A DNA stretch of 64,000 nucleotides, from assembly GCF_000260135.1 (NCBI RefSeq), contig NZ_JH651384.1, positions 3,314,001 to 3,378,000 of the forward strand, written 5' to 3'. The DNA is from Thiothrix nivea DSM 5205. Its GTDB lineage: Bacteria > Pseudomonadota > Gammaproteobacteria > Thiotrichales > Thiotrichaceae. Positions 27,361-38,729 of this stretch are shown piece by piece. Position 1 is the first letter of the stretch. Each line of letters opens with the position of its first letter. The notes below the pieces were generated by a model. It searched no databases. It was not told the origin of the DNA and saw only the letters and a list, made by a program, of their open reading frames with translations. A program made the translations under genes and the position numbers.

Positions 27361-27900
27361 ATGTCAAGAATTGCAAAGAAACCGCTGGCTCTGCCGAAAG
27401 GCGTAGAAGTCAGCATCAGTGGGCAGAGCCTGAAAGTCAAAGGAAGTAAAGGTTCTTTTGACTTTCCAGTGCACGATGCTGTAGAGGTCTCTCAGGACGA
27501 CAATGTGCTGAAATTCGCCGCCAAGCGTGAAGGTGATTCCGCTGGCTGGGCGTTGGCTGGTACTACCCGCGCGTTGGCAAATAACATGGTCATCGGCGTT
27601 AGTGAAGGCTTTGAGAAAAAGCTGCAACTGGTTGGGGTTGGTTATCGTGCCCAAGCCCAGGGCAGTAAGCTGAATCTTAGTCTGGGTTTTTCACACCCAG
27701 TCGTGCATGAAATGCCTGAGGGTATTACGGTCGAAACCCCGAGCCAGACAGAGATTGTCATTCGTGGTAGCGACAAGCAAAAGGTTGGTCAAATTGCGGC
27801 AGAAGTTCGCGCATACCGTCCACCAGAGCCTTACAAAGGCAAGGGTGTCAAGTATGTGGATGAAGTGATTCTGCGCAAAGAGACCAAGAAGAAGAAGTAA
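27361..27900 (+). CDS. rplF: 50S ribosomal protein L6
   Basis: L6 (179 residues) has two similar alpha/beta domains and binds near the factor-binding site. The C-terminal [13 protein letters not shown] is the hallmark of the family. It is followed 11 bp later by rplR. Confidence 0.97.
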   Translation: MSRIAKKPLALPKGVEVSISGQSLKVKGSKGSFDFPVHDAVEVSQDDNVLKFAAKREGDSAGWALAGTTRALANNMVIGVSEGFEKKLQLVGVGYRAQAQGSKLNLSLGFSHPVVHEMPEGITVETPSQTEIVIRGSDKQKVGQIAAEVRAYRPPEPYKGKGVKYVDEVILRKETKKKK

Positions 27901-27911
27901 GGTGAGCTAAG

Positions 27912-28265
27912 ATGGACAAGAAAGTATCCCGTATTCGTCGAGGCAAGCGCAGCCGCATGAAAATGCGCGAATTGTGTGTTAACCGTCTGAGTATTCACCG
28001 TACCTCCATGCATATTTATGCGCAGGTCGTCACTTCTGATGGTTCTCAAGTTCTGGCTTCAGCTTCAACGCTGGATAAGGATCTGCGTACAGGTCTGGAT
28101 TATACAGGTAACGTTGCGGCTGCTGCGGCAGTCGGTAAGTTGGTTGCTGAGCGTGCGTTGGCAAAAGGTATTGATTCTGTTGCTTTTGATCGCTCTGGTT
28201 TTAAATATCATGGTCGCATCAAGGCGCTGGCAGATGGCGCTCGTGAAGCCGGTCTGAAATTCTAA
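27912..28265 (+). CDS. rplR: 50S ribosomal protein L18
   Basis: L18 (117 residues) carries 5S rRNA into the 50S subunit with L5. The basic N-terminus is followed by a core containing [21 protein letters not shown], which is typical. Confidence 0.96.
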   Translation: MDKKVSRIRRGKRSRMKMRELCVNRLSIHRTSMHIYAQVVTSDGSQVLASASTLDKDLRTGLDYTGNVAAAAAVGKLVAERALAKGIDSVAFDRSGFKYHGRIKALADGAREAGLKF

Positions 28266-28323
28266 AGATATTCTCCCGGTAATTGGTAAAGCCGGGGGTG
28301 GATTGAAACTAAAGGTTTATCCA

Positions 28324-28833
28324 ATGGCGAAGGCAGAAAATACACAAGCACCGTCCGACGGTCTGCAAGAGAAACTGGTACAGGTTAACCGTGTTGCGAA
28401 AACCGTAAAAGGTGGCCGTATCATGAGCTTTACCGCCTTGACAGTGGTAGGTGACGGCAATGGTCGGGTTGGTTTTGGTTATGGCAAGGCACGTGAAGTG
28501 CCAGCCGCCATCCAGAAAGCAATGGATCAGGCGCGCCGTAATATGGTGAGCGTATCGTTGATTGACGGCACTTTGCAGTACCCAATCAAATATGAGAAAG
28601 GCGCTGCGCGTGTCTACATGCAGCCGGCTTCCGAAGGTACAGGTGTAATCGCTGGTGGTGCGATGCGTGCGGTACTGGAAGTTGCTGGTGTACGCAACGT
28701 GCTTTCCAAATGTATGGGTACCCGTAATGCTGGTAACGTAGTGCGTGCGACTATCGCTGCGCTGGGTTCCATGCAGGATCCTGAAATGATTGCTGCCAAG
28801 CGCGGCAAAACCGTTGCCGATATCAAGGGGTAA
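28324..28833 (+). CDS. rpsE: 30S ribosomal protein S5
   Basis: S5 (169 residues) affects decoding fidelity and mRNA unwinding. [19 protein letters not shown] and [15 protein letters not shown] are conserved. ATG 28324 (MAKAENTQ) follows AAAGG by 7 nt; the TTG seven codons upstream is not needed. Confidence 0.95.
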   Translation: MAKAENTQAPSDGLQEKLVQVNRVAKTVKGGRIMSFTALTVVGDGNGRVGFGYGKAREVPAAIQKAMDQARRNMVSVSLIDGTLQYPIKYEKGAARVYMQPASEGTGVIAGGAMRAVLEVAGVRNVLSKCMGTRNAGNVVRATIAALGSMQDPEMIAAKRGKTVADIKG

Positions 28834-28836
28834 GAT

Positions 28837-29025
28837 ATGACTTCCGCGAAACAACTCAAACTGACGTTGGTGCGCAGTCTGAATGGCCGCCTGAAGAGTC
28901 ATCAGCAGTGCGCCCGTGGTCTTGGTATCCGCAAGATCCACAATCCGGTTACTGTGATCGATACCCCGGAAAACCGTGGTATGATCAACAAGATTTCCTA
29001 CATGTTGAAGGTTGAGGAAGCTTAA
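28837..29025 (+). CDS. rpmD: 50S ribosomal protein L30
   Basis: L30 (62 residues) is a small single-domain 50S protein. [19 protein letters not shown] and [13 protein letters not shown] match the family. It begins 3 bp after the rpsE stop. Confidence 0.94.
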   Translation: MTSAKQLKLTLVRSLNGRLKSHQQCARGLGIRKIHNPVTVIDTPENRGMINKISYMLKVEEA

Positions 29026-29026
29026 G

Positions 29027-29464
29027 ATGAAACTGAATACGCTACAACCTGATGCAGGTAGCCGTCCTGATCGCACCCGTGTAGGTCGCGGTATCGGTTC
29101 TGGCTTGGGTAAAACTGCTGGTCGTGGTCACAAAGGTCAGAAATCCCGTAAAGGTGGTTTCCATCACCGTAAGGGCTTTGAAGGCGGCCAGATGCCGATG
29201 CATCGCCGTTTGCCAAAATTTGGCTTTACTTCTCGTATTGGCCGTCGCACTGCTGAAGTTCGTTTGAGCGAACTGGCGAAAGTCGAAGGCGATATGATCG
29301 ATCTGCTGGCTCTGAAAGCAGCAAATGTGATTGACGCCCAAACCTTGCAAGCCAAGATCATCCTTTCCGGTACAGTTGACAAAGCTGTTACTGTCAAGGG
29401 TGTTGGGGTGACCAAAGGTGCGCGTGAAGCCATTGAAGCAGCGGGCGGCAAGGTCGAAGAATAA
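29027..29464 (+). CDS. rplO: 50S ribosomal protein L15
   Basis: L15 (145 residues) is a late assembly protein with a glycine/arginine-rich N-terminal extension ([20 protein letters not shown]). ATG 29027 ([12 protein letters not shown]) starts one base after the rpmD stop. Confidence 0.96.
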   Translation: MKLNTLQPDAGSRPDRTRVGRGIGSGLGKTAGRGHKGQKSRKGGFHHRKGFEGGQMPMHRRLPKFGFTSRIGRRTAEVRLSELAKVEGDMIDLLALKAANVIDAQTLQAKIILSGTVDKAVTVKGVGVTKGAREAIEAAGGKVEE

Positions 29465-29476
29465 CGGATAACAAAG

Positions 29477-30826
29477 ATGCGCAAGAACCCTACAGGTTCC
29501 CTTGGGGGCTTTGGAAACATGCTTGAGATTCGCCAGCGGTTGGTTTTCGTACTGCTGGCGTTGATCGTTTACCGGATCGGTGTACATGTTCCTGTTCCAG
29601 GAATCAATCCGGCAGCGTTTGCCCAGTTTTTTGAGCAAAACAGTGGCACTATCTTGGGAATGTTTAACATGTTTTCCGGTGGCGCATTGCAAAACTTTAG
29701 CATTTTTGCGCTGGGGATCATGCCATATATTTCTGCCTCCATCATTATGCAGTTGATGGCGACAGTTGTACCTTCGCTTGAACAGATCAAGAAGGAAGGC
29801 GAATCTGGTCGGCGTAAAATTACCCAGTATACTCGCTATGGGACTGTAGTGCTGGCGTTGTTCCAAAGTTTTGGTATAGCCATTGCCTTGGGTGGCCAAG
29901 AAGTTAGTGGCGGCCAGACAGTTGCATTGTCGCCTGGTGTTAGCTTTATCATCACTACCGTCGTTACCTTGGTGACTGGAACCTTATTCCTGATGTGGCT
30001 GGGTGAGCAAATTACCGAACGAGGCATTGGTAACGGTATTTCCCTGATTATTTTTGCAGGTATCGTTGCTGGCTTGCCCAAGGCGATTGGCGGTACGTTG
30101 GAACTGGTGAATACGGGTGAATTATCGCCTTTCTTGGTGATTGTGTTGCTGGCATTGGTGTTGTTGGTGACTGCATTTGTCATTTTTGTTGAGCGTGGCC
30201 AGCGCCGCATCACGGTTAATTATGCCAACCGTCAGCAAGGCCGTAAAATGATGATGGGGCAATCCAGCCATTTGCCGCTGAAGTTGAATATGGCTGGGGT
30301 TATCCCGCCAATCTTTGCGTCCAGTATCATCCTGTTCCCGGCTACACTGGGTAAATGGTTCAGTGAGGCGAGTAATCTGGGCTGGATTCAAGGCTTCTTC
30401 AATATGCTGCAACCTGGTCAGCCCTTGTATGTGATGTTTTACGCGGCGGCCATTATCTTCTTCTGTTTCTTCTATACCGCGTTGGTGTTTAACTCGCGTG
30501 AGACAGCCGACAACCTGAAGAAAGCAGGTGCGTTTATTCCGGGTATCCGCCCCGGTGAGCAAACATCGAAATATATTGATGGCGTTATGACCCGTTTGAC
30601 CGCAGTCGGTGCCATCTACATTACGCTGGTTTGCTTGTTGCCGGAATTCCTGATTCTCGGTTGGAATGTGCCCTTCTATTTCGGGGGCACCTCACTGCTG
30701 ATCATTGTGGTGGTTGTGATGGATTTCCTGTCCCAGTTGCAAGCGCACATGATGTCACACCAGTACGAAGGTCTGATGAAGAAGGCCAATTTCAAAGCGC
30801 AGACACGCCCAGGCACATTGCGCTGA
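29477..30826 (+). CDS. secY: Preprotein translocase subunit SecY
   Basis: SecY (449 residues) is the channel subunit of SecYEG. About ten hydrophobic segments run through the protein, and conserved blocks include [15 protein letters not shown], the plug-region [18 protein letters not shown] and [13 protein letters not shown]. Its location between rplO and rpmJ is the conserved spc-operon position. Confidence 0.97.
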   Translation: MRKNPTGSLGGFGNMLEIRQRLVFVLLALIVYRIGVHVPVPGINPAAFAQFFEQNSGTILGMFNMFSGGALQNFSIFALGIMPYISASIIMQLMATVVPSLEQIKKEGESGRRKITQYTRYGTVVLALFQSFGIAIALGGQEVSGGQTVALSPGVSFIITTVVTLVTGTLFLMWLGEQITERGIGNGISLIIFAGIVAGLPKAIGGTLELVNTGELSPFLVIVLLALVLLVTAFVIFVERGQRRITVNYANRQQGRKMMMGQSSHLPLKLNMAGVIPPIFASSIILFPATLGKWFSEASNLGWIQGFFNMLQPGQPLYVMFYAAAIIFFCFFYTALVFNSRETADNLKKAGAFIPGIRPGEQTSKYIDGVMTRLTAVGAIYITLVCLLPEFLILGWNVPFYFGGTSLLIIVVVVMDFLSQLQAHMMSHQYEGLMKKANFKAQTRPGTLR

Positions 30827-30857
30827 TCTGCTGAGTTATCGTCGAGAGGTTTTTATC

Positions 30858-30971
30858 ATGAAGGTTCGAGCTTCAGTAAAAAAGTTGTGCCGTAACTGCC
30901 GGGTTATCCGCAGGAACGGTGTAGTACGTATTATCTGTTCTGACCCGCGCCACAAACAGCGCCAAGGTTAA
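30858..30971 (+). CDS. rpmJ: 50S ribosomal protein L36
   Basis: A 37-residue gene. The translation begins [17 protein letters not shown] and ends DPRHKQRQG. It is the zinc-binding (C+) form, with Cys11, Cys14, Cys27 and His32. A TCGAGAGG ribosome site precedes the ATG. It is the last spc gene, between secY and rpsM. Confidence 0.93.
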   Translation: MKVRASVKKLCRNCRVIRRNGVVRIICSDPRHKQRQG

Positions 30972-30984
30972 GAACTGGTTTGGG

Positions 30985-31013
30985 TTGATAATTAGAAGGG
31001 GTTCTGGCACAAT
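30985..31013 (+). promoter_or_regulatory. Possible alpha-operon promoter
   Basis: TTGATA (30985-30990) and CACAAT (31008-31013) are 17 bp apart, with TG one base before the -10. This would start transcription about 25 bp upstream of rpsM. The same CACAAT -10 occurs in the tRNA-tufB promoter. Confidence 0.45.
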
Positions 31014-31046
31014 CGCCCGTTTTCCCGGTAGTCTGGAGAGATTTCA

Positions 31047-31403
31047 ATGGCTCGTATTGCGGGTATCAATCTTCCTGTCAACAAGCATGTTGTCATTGGC
31101 CTAACCTCAATTTATGGGGTCGGCCATCCACGTGCTGCTGACATTTGTAAGGCAGCGGATGTTGTGCCTAGCACCAAAATCCGCGACCTGAGTGAAGATG
31201 AAGTTGAGCGCATTCGTCTGGAAGTAGGCAAGTTCCTGGTTGAAGGCGATCTGCGTCGTGAGGTTTCCATGAACATCAAGCGTTTGATGGACATGGGTTG
31301 CTATCGTGGCATTCGCCACAGACGTGGCCTGCCTATGCGTGGCCAGCGTACCAAGACCAATGCACGCACCCGTAAAGGGCCGCGCCGTCCAATTCGCAAG
31401 TAA
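31047..31403 (+). CDS. rpsM: 30S ribosomal protein S13
   Basis: S13 (118 residues) forms intersubunit bridges and contacts P-site tRNA. The helix-two-turn-helix region and the basic tail [20 protein letters not shown] are conserved. It is the first gene of the alpha operon. Confidence 0.97.
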   Translation: MARIAGINLPVNKHVVIGLTSIYGVGHPRAADICKAADVVPSTKIRDLSEDEVERIRLEVGKFLVEGDLRREVSMNIKRLMDMGCYRGIRHRRGLPMRGQRTKTNARTRKGPRRPIRK

Positions 31404-31435
31404 TAGTAATACTGAGATTGCAGGTAGAGTAAGTA

Positions 31436-31840
31436 ATGGCAAAACAGCCTAGAAAAGGTGCAACTGTTGGCCTTCGCAAGAAGGTAAAGAAAACTGTCAC
31501 TGACGGTGTTGCGCACATCCATGCATCATTCAATAACACTATCGTAACCATCACCGACCGTCAGGGCAATGCTTTGGCGTGGGCGACTTCCGGTGGTTCC
31601 GGTTTCCGTGGTTCCCGTAAGAGCACCCCGTTCGCAGCCCAGGTTGCGGCTGAGCGCGCTGGCAATGCAGCCAAAGATTATGGCCTGAAAAACCTTGATG
31701 TTGAAGTCAAGGGGCCTGGCCCTGGCCGTGAGTCGGCTGTGCGTGCGCTGAACAATGTTGGTTTCAGGATCAACACCATTGTGGATGTAACGCCGATTCC
31801 GCACAACGGCTGCCGTCCGCCAAAAAAACGTCGTGTGTAA
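31436..31840 (+). CDS. rpsK: 30S ribosomal protein S11
   Basis: S11 (134 residues) lies on the 30S platform near the Shine-Dalgarno helix. [20 protein letters not shown] and the C-terminal [15 protein letters not shown] are family signatures. Confidence 0.97.
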   Translation: MAKQPRKGATVGLRKKVKKTVTDGVAHIHASFNNTIVTITDRQGNALAWATSGGSGFRGSRKSTPFAAQVAAERAGNAAKDYGLKNLDVEVKGPGPGRESAVRALNNVGFRINTIVDVTPIPHNGCRPPKKRRV

Positions 31841-31852
31841 CGGGAGATAGTC

Positions 31853-32473
31853 ATGGCACGTTATATTGGACCTACCTGCAAGCTGAGCAGACGCGAAGGC
31901 ACAGACCTGTTTCTCAAGAGCCGCAGTGTGTCGCTAGAAAAAAAGTGCAAACTGGATAAAGCCCCAGGCCAGCACGGTGAAAACAAGGCACGCCTTTCCG
32001 ACTACGGCGTACAGTTGCGTGAAAAGCAAAAAGTTCGCCGTATCTACGGTGTACTGGAACGCCAGTTCCGTAATTACTTCACTGAAGCGGCACGCCGCAA
32101 GGGTTCCACAGGTGAAAACCTGCTGCAACTGTTGGAGTGCCGTCTTGACAACGTTGTTTACCGCATGGGCTTTGGTTCTACCCGCGCCGAATCCCGCCAG
32201 CTGGTAAGCCACAAGGCAATCAGCGTCAACGGCCAAACCGTCAACATCCCATCCTATCAGGTTAAACCCGGTGATGTTGTGGCTATTCGTGAGAAAGCCA
32301 AGAAGCAGACCCGCATCCAGGATTCCGTCGCTGTTGCTGAACAGATGGGTTTCCCCGCATGGGTTGATGTGGATGCCAAGGGGTTGACAGGTACGTTCAA
32401 GTCAGTACCAGACCGTAGCGATCTGCCAGCCGAAATTAATGAATCACTGATTGTGGAATTGTACTCCAAGTAA
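31853..32473 (+). CDS. rpsD: 30S ribosomal protein S4
   Basis: S4 (206 residues) is a primary 16S binder, an antitermination factor in rRNA operons, and in E. coli the repressor of the alpha operon. [19 protein letters not shown] and an S4 RNA-binding domain with [18 protein letters not shown] are visible. Confidence 0.97.
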   Translation: MARYIGPTCKLSRREGTDLFLKSRSVSLEKKCKLDKAPGQHGENKARLSDYGVQLREKQKVRRIYGVLERQFRNYFTEAARRKGSTGENLLQLLECRLDNVVYRMGFGSTRAESRQLVSHKAISVNGQTVNIPSYQVKPGDVVAIREKAKKQTRIQDSVAVAEQMGFPAWVDVDAKGLTGTFKSVPDRSDLPAEINESLIVELYSK

Positions 32474-32499
32474 TCATTGATCAGGTTCGAGAGACAAGT

Positions 32500-33504
32500 A
32501 TGACCTCGAAAACAACAGAATTGCTGAAGCCGCGTAATGTTCAAGTGCAAGAAGCAGGTTTAAACACCTACCGTATTACACTGGAGCCACTGGAGCGCGG
32601 ATTTGGCCACACACTGGGCAATGCCCTGCGCCGTATCCTGCTCTCCTCCATTCCGGGCAGCGCGGTAACGGAAGTGCAAATTGCCGGTGTTGTACATGAA
32701 TACACCAGTATCGAAGGTGTGCAGGAAGACGTGGTTGAGATTCTGCTGAACCTCAAAAATCTGGCCATCCGTCTGAATGCACGTGATGAAGCGACCCTGA
32801 CCCTGAAGAAAAAAGGCAAGGGTGTCGTGACCGCAGCGGATATTGAACAGGATCACGATGTTGAAATCATCAATCCCGAGCATGTCCTGGCGCACATCAC
32901 CAAGGATGACACCGAACTGGAAATGAGCCTGACTATTACCCGTGGTCGTGGTTATCAACCGGCTTCCGTGCGCCGTGGCCCTGATTCACCTGAGTTGCCG
33001 TTGGGAACTCTGGTGCTGGATGCAAGCTACAGCCCGATTACGCGCGTTGCTTACAATGTTGACAGCGCGCGCGTGGAACAACGCACTGACATGGATAAAC
33101 TGGTACTGGAAATCCAGACCAACGGTTCCATCAATGCGGAAGAGTCGATCGGCATGGCCGCACAGATCCTGCAACAGCAGTTGGCGGTATTCTTTGATCT
33201 GCGTATTGAAGAACCGGTACGCCGTGAAGAGTCCCAGCCAGAGATCGACCCGATCCTATTGCGCCCGGTTGATGATCTTGAACTAACTGTACGTTCAGCC
33301 AACTGCCTGAAGGCAGAGAATCTGTTCTACATTGGCGACTTGGTACAGCGTACTGAGACTGAGCTGCTCAAAACGCCAAACCTGGGCAAGAAGTCACTGA
33401 CTGAAATTAAAGATGTGCTGGCACAGCATGGTTTGACTCTGGGTACCAAGTTGGACAACTGGCCACCAGCAGGTCTTGACCACCGTGAAAGCAAAGTGGG
33501 TTAA
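32500..33504 (+). CDS. rpoA: RNA polymerase subunit alpha
   Basis: The alpha subunit (334 residues). The N-terminal assembly domain contains [21 protein letters not shown] flexible linker near residues 235-250 leads to the C-terminal domain ([20 protein letters not shown]) that binds UP elements and activators. Positioned between rpsD and rplQ as in other gammaproteobacteria. Confidence 0.98.
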   Translation: MTSKTTELLKPRNVQVQEAGLNTYRITLEPLERGFGHTLGNALRRILLSSIPGSAVTEVQIAGVVHEYTSIEGVQEDVVEILLNLKNLAIRLNARDEATLTLKKKGKGVVTAADIEQDHDVEIINPEHVLAHITKDDTELEMSLTITRGRGYQPASVRRGPDSPELPLGTLVLDASYSPITRVAYNVDSARVEQRTDMDKLVLEIQTNGSINAEESIGMAAQILQQQLAVFFDLRIEEPVRREESQPEIDPILLRPVDDLELTVRSANCLKAENLFYIGDLVQRTETELLKTPNLGKKSLTEIKDVLAQHGLTLGTKLDNWPPAGLDHRESKVG

Positions 33505-33528
33505 CCACGGTTTTGAAGGATATAGAAG

Positions 33529-33912
33529 ATGCGTCATCGTAATACTGGTCGTCAACTGAGCCGTAACAGCAGCCACCGTAAAGCCCTGCTGCAAAGCCTG
33601 ACCAACTCACTGATCCGCTACGAAGCGATCAAGACAACCCTGCCAAAGGCAAAAGAACTGCGCCGTGTGGCGGAGCCGTTGATCACCCGCGCGAAAGAGG
33701 ACTCTGTCCACAATCGCCGTATCGCTTTCTCCCGTCTGCGTGATAAAGACGTGGTGGGTAAGCTGTTCAACGAAATCGGCCCACGCTTTAAAGGCCGCCC
33801 AGGTGGCTATCTGCGTATCGTCAAATGTGGCTTCCGTGCTGGCGACAATGCCCCAATGGCATATGTTGCCTTGGTTGATGATGCAGACGGTGCTCGGGCT
33901 GCTGCGGAGTAA
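33529..33912 (+). CDS. rplQ: 50S ribosomal protein L17
   Basis: L17 (127 residues) surrounds the tunnel exit. [20 protein letters not shown] and the C-terminal [20 protein letters not shown] are typical. Last gene of the ribosomal block. Confidence 0.96.
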   Translation: MRHRNTGRQLSRNSSHRKALLQSLTNSLIRYEAIKTTLPKAKELRRVAEPLITRAKEDSVHNRRIAFSRLRDKDVVGKLFNEIGPRFKGRPGGYLRIVKCGFRAGDNAPMAYVALVDDADGARAAAE

Positions 33913-33970
33913 ATCATTGTAGGAGCTTGCCGTGCAGCGCGGGTCGCCTAATGGCTGGCTCCTATAGCAA

Positions 33971-33995
33971 AGGCCGACATTGTTCGGCCTTTTTG
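33971..33995 (+). terminator. Alpha-operon terminator
   Basis: A 7-bp GC-rich stem AGGCCGA/TCGGCCT with a 6-nt loop is followed by TTTTTG. A longer outer hairpin TAGGAGC/GCTCCTA lies just upstream. It marks the end of the ~31-kb transcription/translation gene block. Confidence 0.8.
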
Positions 33996-34072
33996 CGTTT
34001 GGTCAGCTTGCTTTATATCATTGAGCCGCTAAAGTAGCTTGCTAGACTACGCATTTTTTGGATTGGATCACC

Positions 34073-34450
34073 ATGCAAGACAGCTCCAATGTCATTAAAG
34101 CGGATGAAGCCCGCAAGACAGCCAAGATATTTTATTATGGGAATATTTTGGCTGTTCTGATTCCTTTCCCTGTGTTTATCTTGTGGTTTGGGGCATCCAT
34201 GTTTGTATATGCGATGTTTCGTCACCACCCAAATTCCAGGGTAGGCTACTATACACAAATCGGTGCATATCATTATTACGGTCTGGCTGGTGCGCTGGTA
34301 CCGATTTTGACGTTTGCCCCAGGTGACTTCTTCAAAAACTGGTGGTGGGCGTTATGGATATTCTGTGTGGTTGTGTTGCTGCCGCTCTCCATTCGCCAGA
34401 TCATGCAGATAAACCGCGAAGAATGGCAGGATACGACCCAAACTCATTGA
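34073..34450 (+). CDS. Small membrane protein of unknown function
   Basis: Not recognised. 125 residues with a short charged N-terminus and about three hydrophobic segments (around residues 25-55, 70-85 and 95-113), ending in a charged tail with REEWQD. Aromatic residues are frequent between the helices. It sits between the alpha-operon terminator and bioB, 10 bp from the latter, so it may be co-transcribed with it. ATG 34073 is taken as start; a TTG at 34058 is an alternative. Confidence 0.6.
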   Translation: MQDSSNVIKADEARKTAKIFYYGNILAVLIPFPVFILWFGASMFVYAMFRHHPNSRVGYYTQIGAYHYYGLAGALVPILTFAPGDFFKNWWWALWIFCVVVLLPLSIRQIMQINREEWQDTTQTH

Positions 34451-34460
34451 GGGAAAAGCA

Positions 34461-35432
34461 ATGTCGGAATTACGTCATGACTGGCGCATCGAGGAAGTGA
34501 ATGCGTTGTTGGCGATGCCTTTCAGTGACCTGATGTTTCAGGCACACCAGGTGCACCGGGACAATTTTCCAGCCAATCAGGTTCAGGTCAGTACCCTGCT
34601 GAGCATCAAGACGGGAGCCTGCCCTGAAGACTGTGGCTATTGTTCGCAAAGCGCCAAACATGATACTTCGTTGGAACGTGAACGTTTGTTGCCTTTGCAG
34701 GAAGTGATGGAGGCGGCTCAAACGGCGCGTGATCATGGTGCAACCCGCTTTTGCATGGGTGCTGCTTGGCGCAACCCGACCGATAAAAATCTCGATCGTG
34801 TGGTCGAAATGGTTCAGGCGGTCAAGGGCTTGGGGATGGAAACCTGCGTCACGCTGGGGATGTTGACTGACCGGCAGGCGCTAAGACTTAGGGATGCAGG
34901 GCTGGATTACTACAACCACAATCTCGACACTTCCCCTGAGTTTTATGGCAATGTCATTTCCACTCGAACCTATCAGGATCGTTTGGATACGCTGGATAAC
35001 GTGCGTAATGCAGGCATTAATGTATGCTCTGGTGGCATCCTTGGCATGGGTGAAACCCGTCTTGACCGCGCCCGGTTATTGCAGCAACTGGCGAACATGA
35101 AGTTCCACCCGGAATCCGTGCCAATCAATGATCTGGTCAGGGTTGAAGGGACACCACTGGCAGGGGCAGAAAAGCTTGATCCTCTTGAGTTTATCCGCGC
35201 TGTCGCGGCTGCCCGCATCATGATGCCGAAATCCTATGTGCGCCTGTCCGCAGGTCGTACCGAGATGACGGATGAAATGCAGGCATGGTGTTTCTTCGCA
35301 GGAGCCAATTCCATTTTCTATGGCGACAAGCTGCTGACGACTGACAACCCGGAGGAAAGTCAGGATATGCAGTTGTTTGCCCGTTTGGGGATCGAAGCGG
35401 AAGCCGGACGCCCCGGTAACGCCTTTTTGTGA
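34461..35432 (+). CDS. bioB: Biotin synthase
   Basis: Radical-SAM enzyme (323 residues) that inserts sulfur into dethiobiotin. The SAM [4Fe-4S] motif CPEDCGYC is near residue 53, and conserved blocks include [25 protein letters not shown] and a C-terminal segment with [12 protein letters not shown]. The other bio genes are not in the window. mnmG begins 9 bp downstream. Confidence 0.96.
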   Translation: MSELRHDWRIEEVNALLAMPFSDLMFQAHQVHRDNFPANQVQVSTLLSIKTGACPEDCGYCSQSAKHDTSLERERLLPLQEVMEAAQTARDHGATRFCMGAAWRNPTDKNLDRVVEMVQAVKGLGMETCVTLGMLTDRQALRLRDAGLDYYNHNLDTSPEFYGNVISTRTYQDRLDTLDNVRNAGINVCSGGILGMGETRLDRARLLQQLANMKFHPESVPINDLVRVEGTPLAGAEKLDPLEFIRAVAAARIMMPKSYVRLSAGRTEMTDEMQAWCFFAGANSIFYGDKLLTTDNPEESQDMQLFARLGIEAEAGRPGNAFL

Positions 35433-35441
35433 GATGATTCC

Positions 35442-37346
35442 ATGCGCTACCCACAATCTTTTGATGTGATCGTTATCGGCGGTGGGCACGCCGGGACGGA
35501 AGCTGCGCTTGCCGCCGCGCGGATGGGTAGGCGAACGCTGTTGTTAACCCACAATATTGAAACCATCGGCCAGATGAGTTGTAACCCGGCGATTGGTGGT
35601 ATCGGCAAAGGCCATCTGGTCAAGGAAGTGGATGCGCTGGGTGGAGCCATGGCGCACGCTGCTGATCGTGGCGGCATCCAGTTCCGCATCCTCAATTCCA
35701 GCAAGGGCGCCGCAGTACGTGCCACCCGTGCCCAGGCCGATCGGGTGCGTTATAAAGCGGCCATCCGTTTCATCGTCGAAAACCAGCCTAACCTGCAAGT
35801 TTTCCAGCAGGCTGTCGATGACCTGATTGTTGAAGGCGATCGTGTAGCAGGCGTGGTTACCCAAATGGGGCTGCGCTTTTCTGCCCGTGCGGTGGTGTTG
35901 ACGACTGGCACTTTCCTCGGTGGCAAAATTCACATTGGCTTGAGCAATCATGCTGGCGGCAGGGCGGGTGACCCGCCTTCCATGGCACTCGCCCAGCGTT
36001 TGCGCGAATTGCCATTCCGTGTTGATCGCCTGAAAACCGGCACGCCTCCGCGCATTGATGCCCGCAGTATCGACTTCAGCAGGCTGGAGGCGCAACCGGG
36101 CGATACGCCAACCCCAGTATTTTCATTTCTGGGCAGCGTGGAGGAGCACCCACAGCAGATTGCCTGCTATATCACCTATACCAACACCACTACGCACGAC
36201 ATCATTCGTAGCGGACTGGATCGTTCTCCGATGTATACGGGTGTCATTGAGGGGATTGGCCCACGTTACTGCCCGTCGATTGAAGACAAGGTTGTACGTT
36301 TTGCCGACAAGGAACGTCACCAGATTTTCATCGAGCCGGAAGGGCTGGATACCCATGAGGTTTACCCCAACGGTATTTCCACCAGCTTACCGTTCGATGT
36401 GCAATATGAGCTGGTGCGTTCGATGGCTGGATTGGAAAATGCCCATATCACCCGCCCCGGCTATGCTATCGAATACGACTTCTTTGACCCGCGTGACCTC
36501 AAGCCGACCCTGGAAACCAAAGCCATGCAGGGTTTGTTTTTCGCTGGGCAAATCAATGGTACGACTGGCTATGAAGAGGCCGCTGCGCAAGGTCTGCTGG
36601 CTGGCTTGAACGCGGGTTTGTACGTGCAGGAAAAAGATGGCTGGTATCCACGACGTGATCAGGCTTACATCGGTGTGCTGGTTGATGACCTGATCACGCT
36701 GGGAACCCGCGAACCCTACCGCATGTTCACCAGCCGAGCCGAACACCGCTTGTTGTTGCGCGAAGACAACGCCGACCTACGCCTGACCGAGAAAGGCCGT
36801 GAATTGGGGTTGGTGGATGACGCACGTTGGGCGGCTTTCTGCCAGAAACGCGAAGCCACTGAGTTCGAACAGCAGCGGCTGCGTTCTACCGTCCTGCATC
36901 CGTCGGATGTCAGCGCGGAAGATAGCCAGCGTGTATTTGGCGACACGCTTGCCCGCGATTACAAGCTGTACGATTTGCTGCGTCGCCCCAACGTTACGTA
37001 TGCTGGATTGACCAGTTTGCCAGCGGTTGGCAGTCTGGTAGCGGATGAAAAGGTCGCCGAGCAGGTTGAAATCCAGTGCAAATACGCCGGTTATATTGAG
37101 CGCCAGCAGGATGAAATCCACAAGCAGCGCCGCAACGAGGAAACCCGTCTGCCTGACTGGCTAGATTACGTCCAGGTGCGCGGCCTTTCCAACGAAGTGC
37201 GGCAGAAGCTGCAAGCCCAGCGTCCTGCCACGATCGGTCAGGCTGCCCGTATTCCGGGGGTCACGCCTGCGGCCATCTCCCTGTTGCTGGTGCATCTGAA
37301 GAAATCCTCGGCAGCGGGCGGCAATCATTTGCAGGCCAGTGCCTGA
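35442..37346 (+). CDS. mnmG: tRNA uridine-5-carboxymethylaminomethyl modification enzyme MnmG (GidA)
   Basis: A 634-residue FAD enzyme that with MnmE modifies U34 of certain tRNAs. The N-terminal dinucleotide-binding motif [17 protein letters not shown] is followed by [23 protein letters not shown], and the C-terminal helical domain that binds MnmE is complete. The stop codon overlaps the rsmG start by one base; mnmG-rsmG-parA-parB is a common chromosomal-origin-proximal cluster. Confidence 0.97.
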   Translation: MRYPQSFDVIVIGGGHAGTEAALAAARMGRRTLLLTHNIETIGQMSCNPAIGGIGKGHLVKEVDALGGAMAHAADRGGIQFRILNSSKGAAVRATRAQADRVRYKAAIRFIVENQPNLQVFQQAVDDLIVEGDRVAGVVTQMGLRFSARAVVLTTGTFLGGKIHIGLSNHAGGRAGDPPSMALAQRLRELPFRVDRLKTGTPPRIDARSIDFSRLEAQPGDTPTPVFSFLGSVEEHPQQIACYITYTNTTTHDIIRSGLDRSPMYTGVIEGIGPRYCPSIEDKVVRFADKERHQIFIEPEGLDTHEVYPNGISTSLPFDVQYELVRSMAGLENAHITRPGYAIEYDFFDPRDLKPTLETKAMQGLFFAGQINGTTGYEEAAAQGLLAGLNAGLYVQEKDGWYPRRDQAYIGVLVDDLITLGTREPYRMFTSRAEHRLLLREDNADLRLTEKGRELGLVDDARWAAFCQKREATEFEQQRLRSTVLHPSDVSAEDSQRVFGDTLARDYKLYDLLRRPNVTYAGLTSLPAVGSLVADEKVAEQVEIQCKYAGYIERQQDEIHKQRRNEETRLPDWLDYVQVRGLSNEVRQKLQAQRPATIGQAARIPGVTPAAISLLLVHLKKSSAAGGNHLQASA

Positions 37347-37918
37347 TGGATGGTGCGCAACAGGATAAACTTGGGCGCTACCTGCAACTGCTGCAACGCT
37401 GGAACAAGGTTCACAACCTGACAGCGGTGCGTGACCCGGCGCAAATGCAGGTATTGCACATTGATGACAGCCTCAGTGTCGCGCCTTACATCCGTGGTGA
37501 AACCTGTCTGGATGTAGGCAGCGGCGCAGGTCTTCCTGGCATTCCCCTCGCCATCATTCAGCCTGGGCGACAGTTCACGGTGCTCGACACCAACGGCAAA
37601 AAAACCCGTTTCATGCAGCAAGCGGTGTTGGCGCTGGGTCTGCAGAATGTGAGGGTTGTCCAAACCAGGGTAGAAAGCTGGAAGCCTGGGCACTGTTTTG
37701 ATGCCATTATCAGCCGCGCCTTTGCCTCCCTGCATGATTTTGTGAGCTTTACCGGCAAACATGCCTGTGAAAATGGTATCCTCTACGCCATGAAGGGGCG
37801 CTACCCTGACAGCGAACTGGCGGAGCTGCCGTCAGGCTGGGCAGTGCAGGCGCAACATGCATTACACGTACCCGGTCTGGATGCAGAGCGGCATCTGTTG
37901 GAACTACAGCGAGAATAG
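37346..37918 (+). CDS. rsmG: 16S rRNA (guanine-527-N7)-methyltransferase RsmG
   Basis: A SAM-dependent methyltransferase of 190 residues. The segment [17 protein letters not shown] is followed by the SAM-binding motif [15 protein letters not shown] and [12 protein letters not shown]. It is slightly shorter than the ~207-residue E. coli protein, mainly at the N-terminus. Overlaps mnmG by one base; parA starts 13 bp later. Confidence 0.93.
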   Translation: MDGAQQDKLGRYLQLLQRWNKVHNLTAVRDPAQMQVLHIDDSLSVAPYIRGETCLDVGSGAGLPGIPLAIIQPGRQFTVLDTNGKKTRFMQQAVLALGLQNVRVVQTRVESWKPGHCFDAIISRAFASLHDFVSFTGKHACENGILYAMKGRYPDSELAELPSGWAVQAQHALHVPGLDAERHLLELQRE

Positions 37919-37931
37919 CGAGAATAACCCC

Positions 37932-38729
37932 ATGACGCGAGTGATCGCCATTGCCAACCAGAAAGGCGGCGTAGGTAAAACTACTACCACGGTCAATCTG
38001 GCGGCATCCTTGGCCGCGATGAAGCGCCGCATCCTGCTGGTGGATATGGATCCACAAGCCAATGCCACCACCGGTATTGGGATTGACAAGCATGGCCAGT
38101 CCAGCACCCTGACCGATGTCTTGTTGGGCGAGTCACATGTCACTGAAATTCTGCAAAAACTACCGGAAACCTCCCTGCATGTATTGCCTGGCTCACCGGA
38201 ACTGACGGTGGCTGAAATTACCTTGATGAGCAAGGAACGGCGTGAATACCATTTGAAAGATGCACTTGCACCGATGCAAGGCGCTTACGACTATATCCTG
38301 ATTGACTGTCCTCCTTCCCTCAATATGCTGACAGTCAATGCTTTGGTGGCAGCAACCGGCGTCATTATTCCCATGCAATGCGAATATTACGCGCTGGAAG
38401 GTCTGAGCGCCTTGGTGGGGACGATCGAGCGCATCACCCAGACAGCCAACCCGGATTTGAAGGTCATGGGCTTGGTGCGCACCATGTATGACCCGCGCAG
38501 CAACCTTTCCCGTGATGTTTCCGAACAAATCAACGCTTTTTTCCGCAACAAGGTCTACAACACCTCCATTCCACGCAACATCCGGCTGGCGGAAGCGCCC
38601 AGCCACGGCTTGTCGGCGCTGGAATATGACAAAAGCTCCCGTGGAGCACTGGCGTATTTGGCGCTGGCTGCTGAACTGTTGCGTAAAGATACCGGCAAAA
38701 TTGCATCAGATGGGGAGCAGGCATGGTAA
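37932..38729 (+). CDS. parA: Chromosome-partitioning ATPase ParA (Soj)
   Basis: A 265-residue deviant Walker ATPase: the P-loop [14 protein letters not shown] near residue 10 carries the signature lysine, and later motifs DMDPQANAT and [14 protein letters not shown] are present. It moves ParB-parS complexes over the nucleoid. ATG 37932 ([13 protein letters not shown]) is the start; the longer frame upstream lies inside rsmG. It overlaps parB by 7 bp. Confidence 0.95.
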   Translation: MTRVIAIANQKGGVGKTTTTVNLAASLAAMKRRILLVDMDPQANATTGIGIDKHGQSSTLTDVLLGESHVTEILQKLPETSLHVLPGSPELTVAEITLMSKERREYHLKDALAPMQGAYDYILIDCPPSLNMLTVNALVAATGVIIPMQCEYYALEGLSALVGTIERITQTANPDLKVMGLVRTMYDPRSNLSRDVSEQINAFFRNKVYNTSIPRNIRLAEAPSHGLSALEYDKSSRGALAYLALAAELLRKDTGKIASDGEQAW

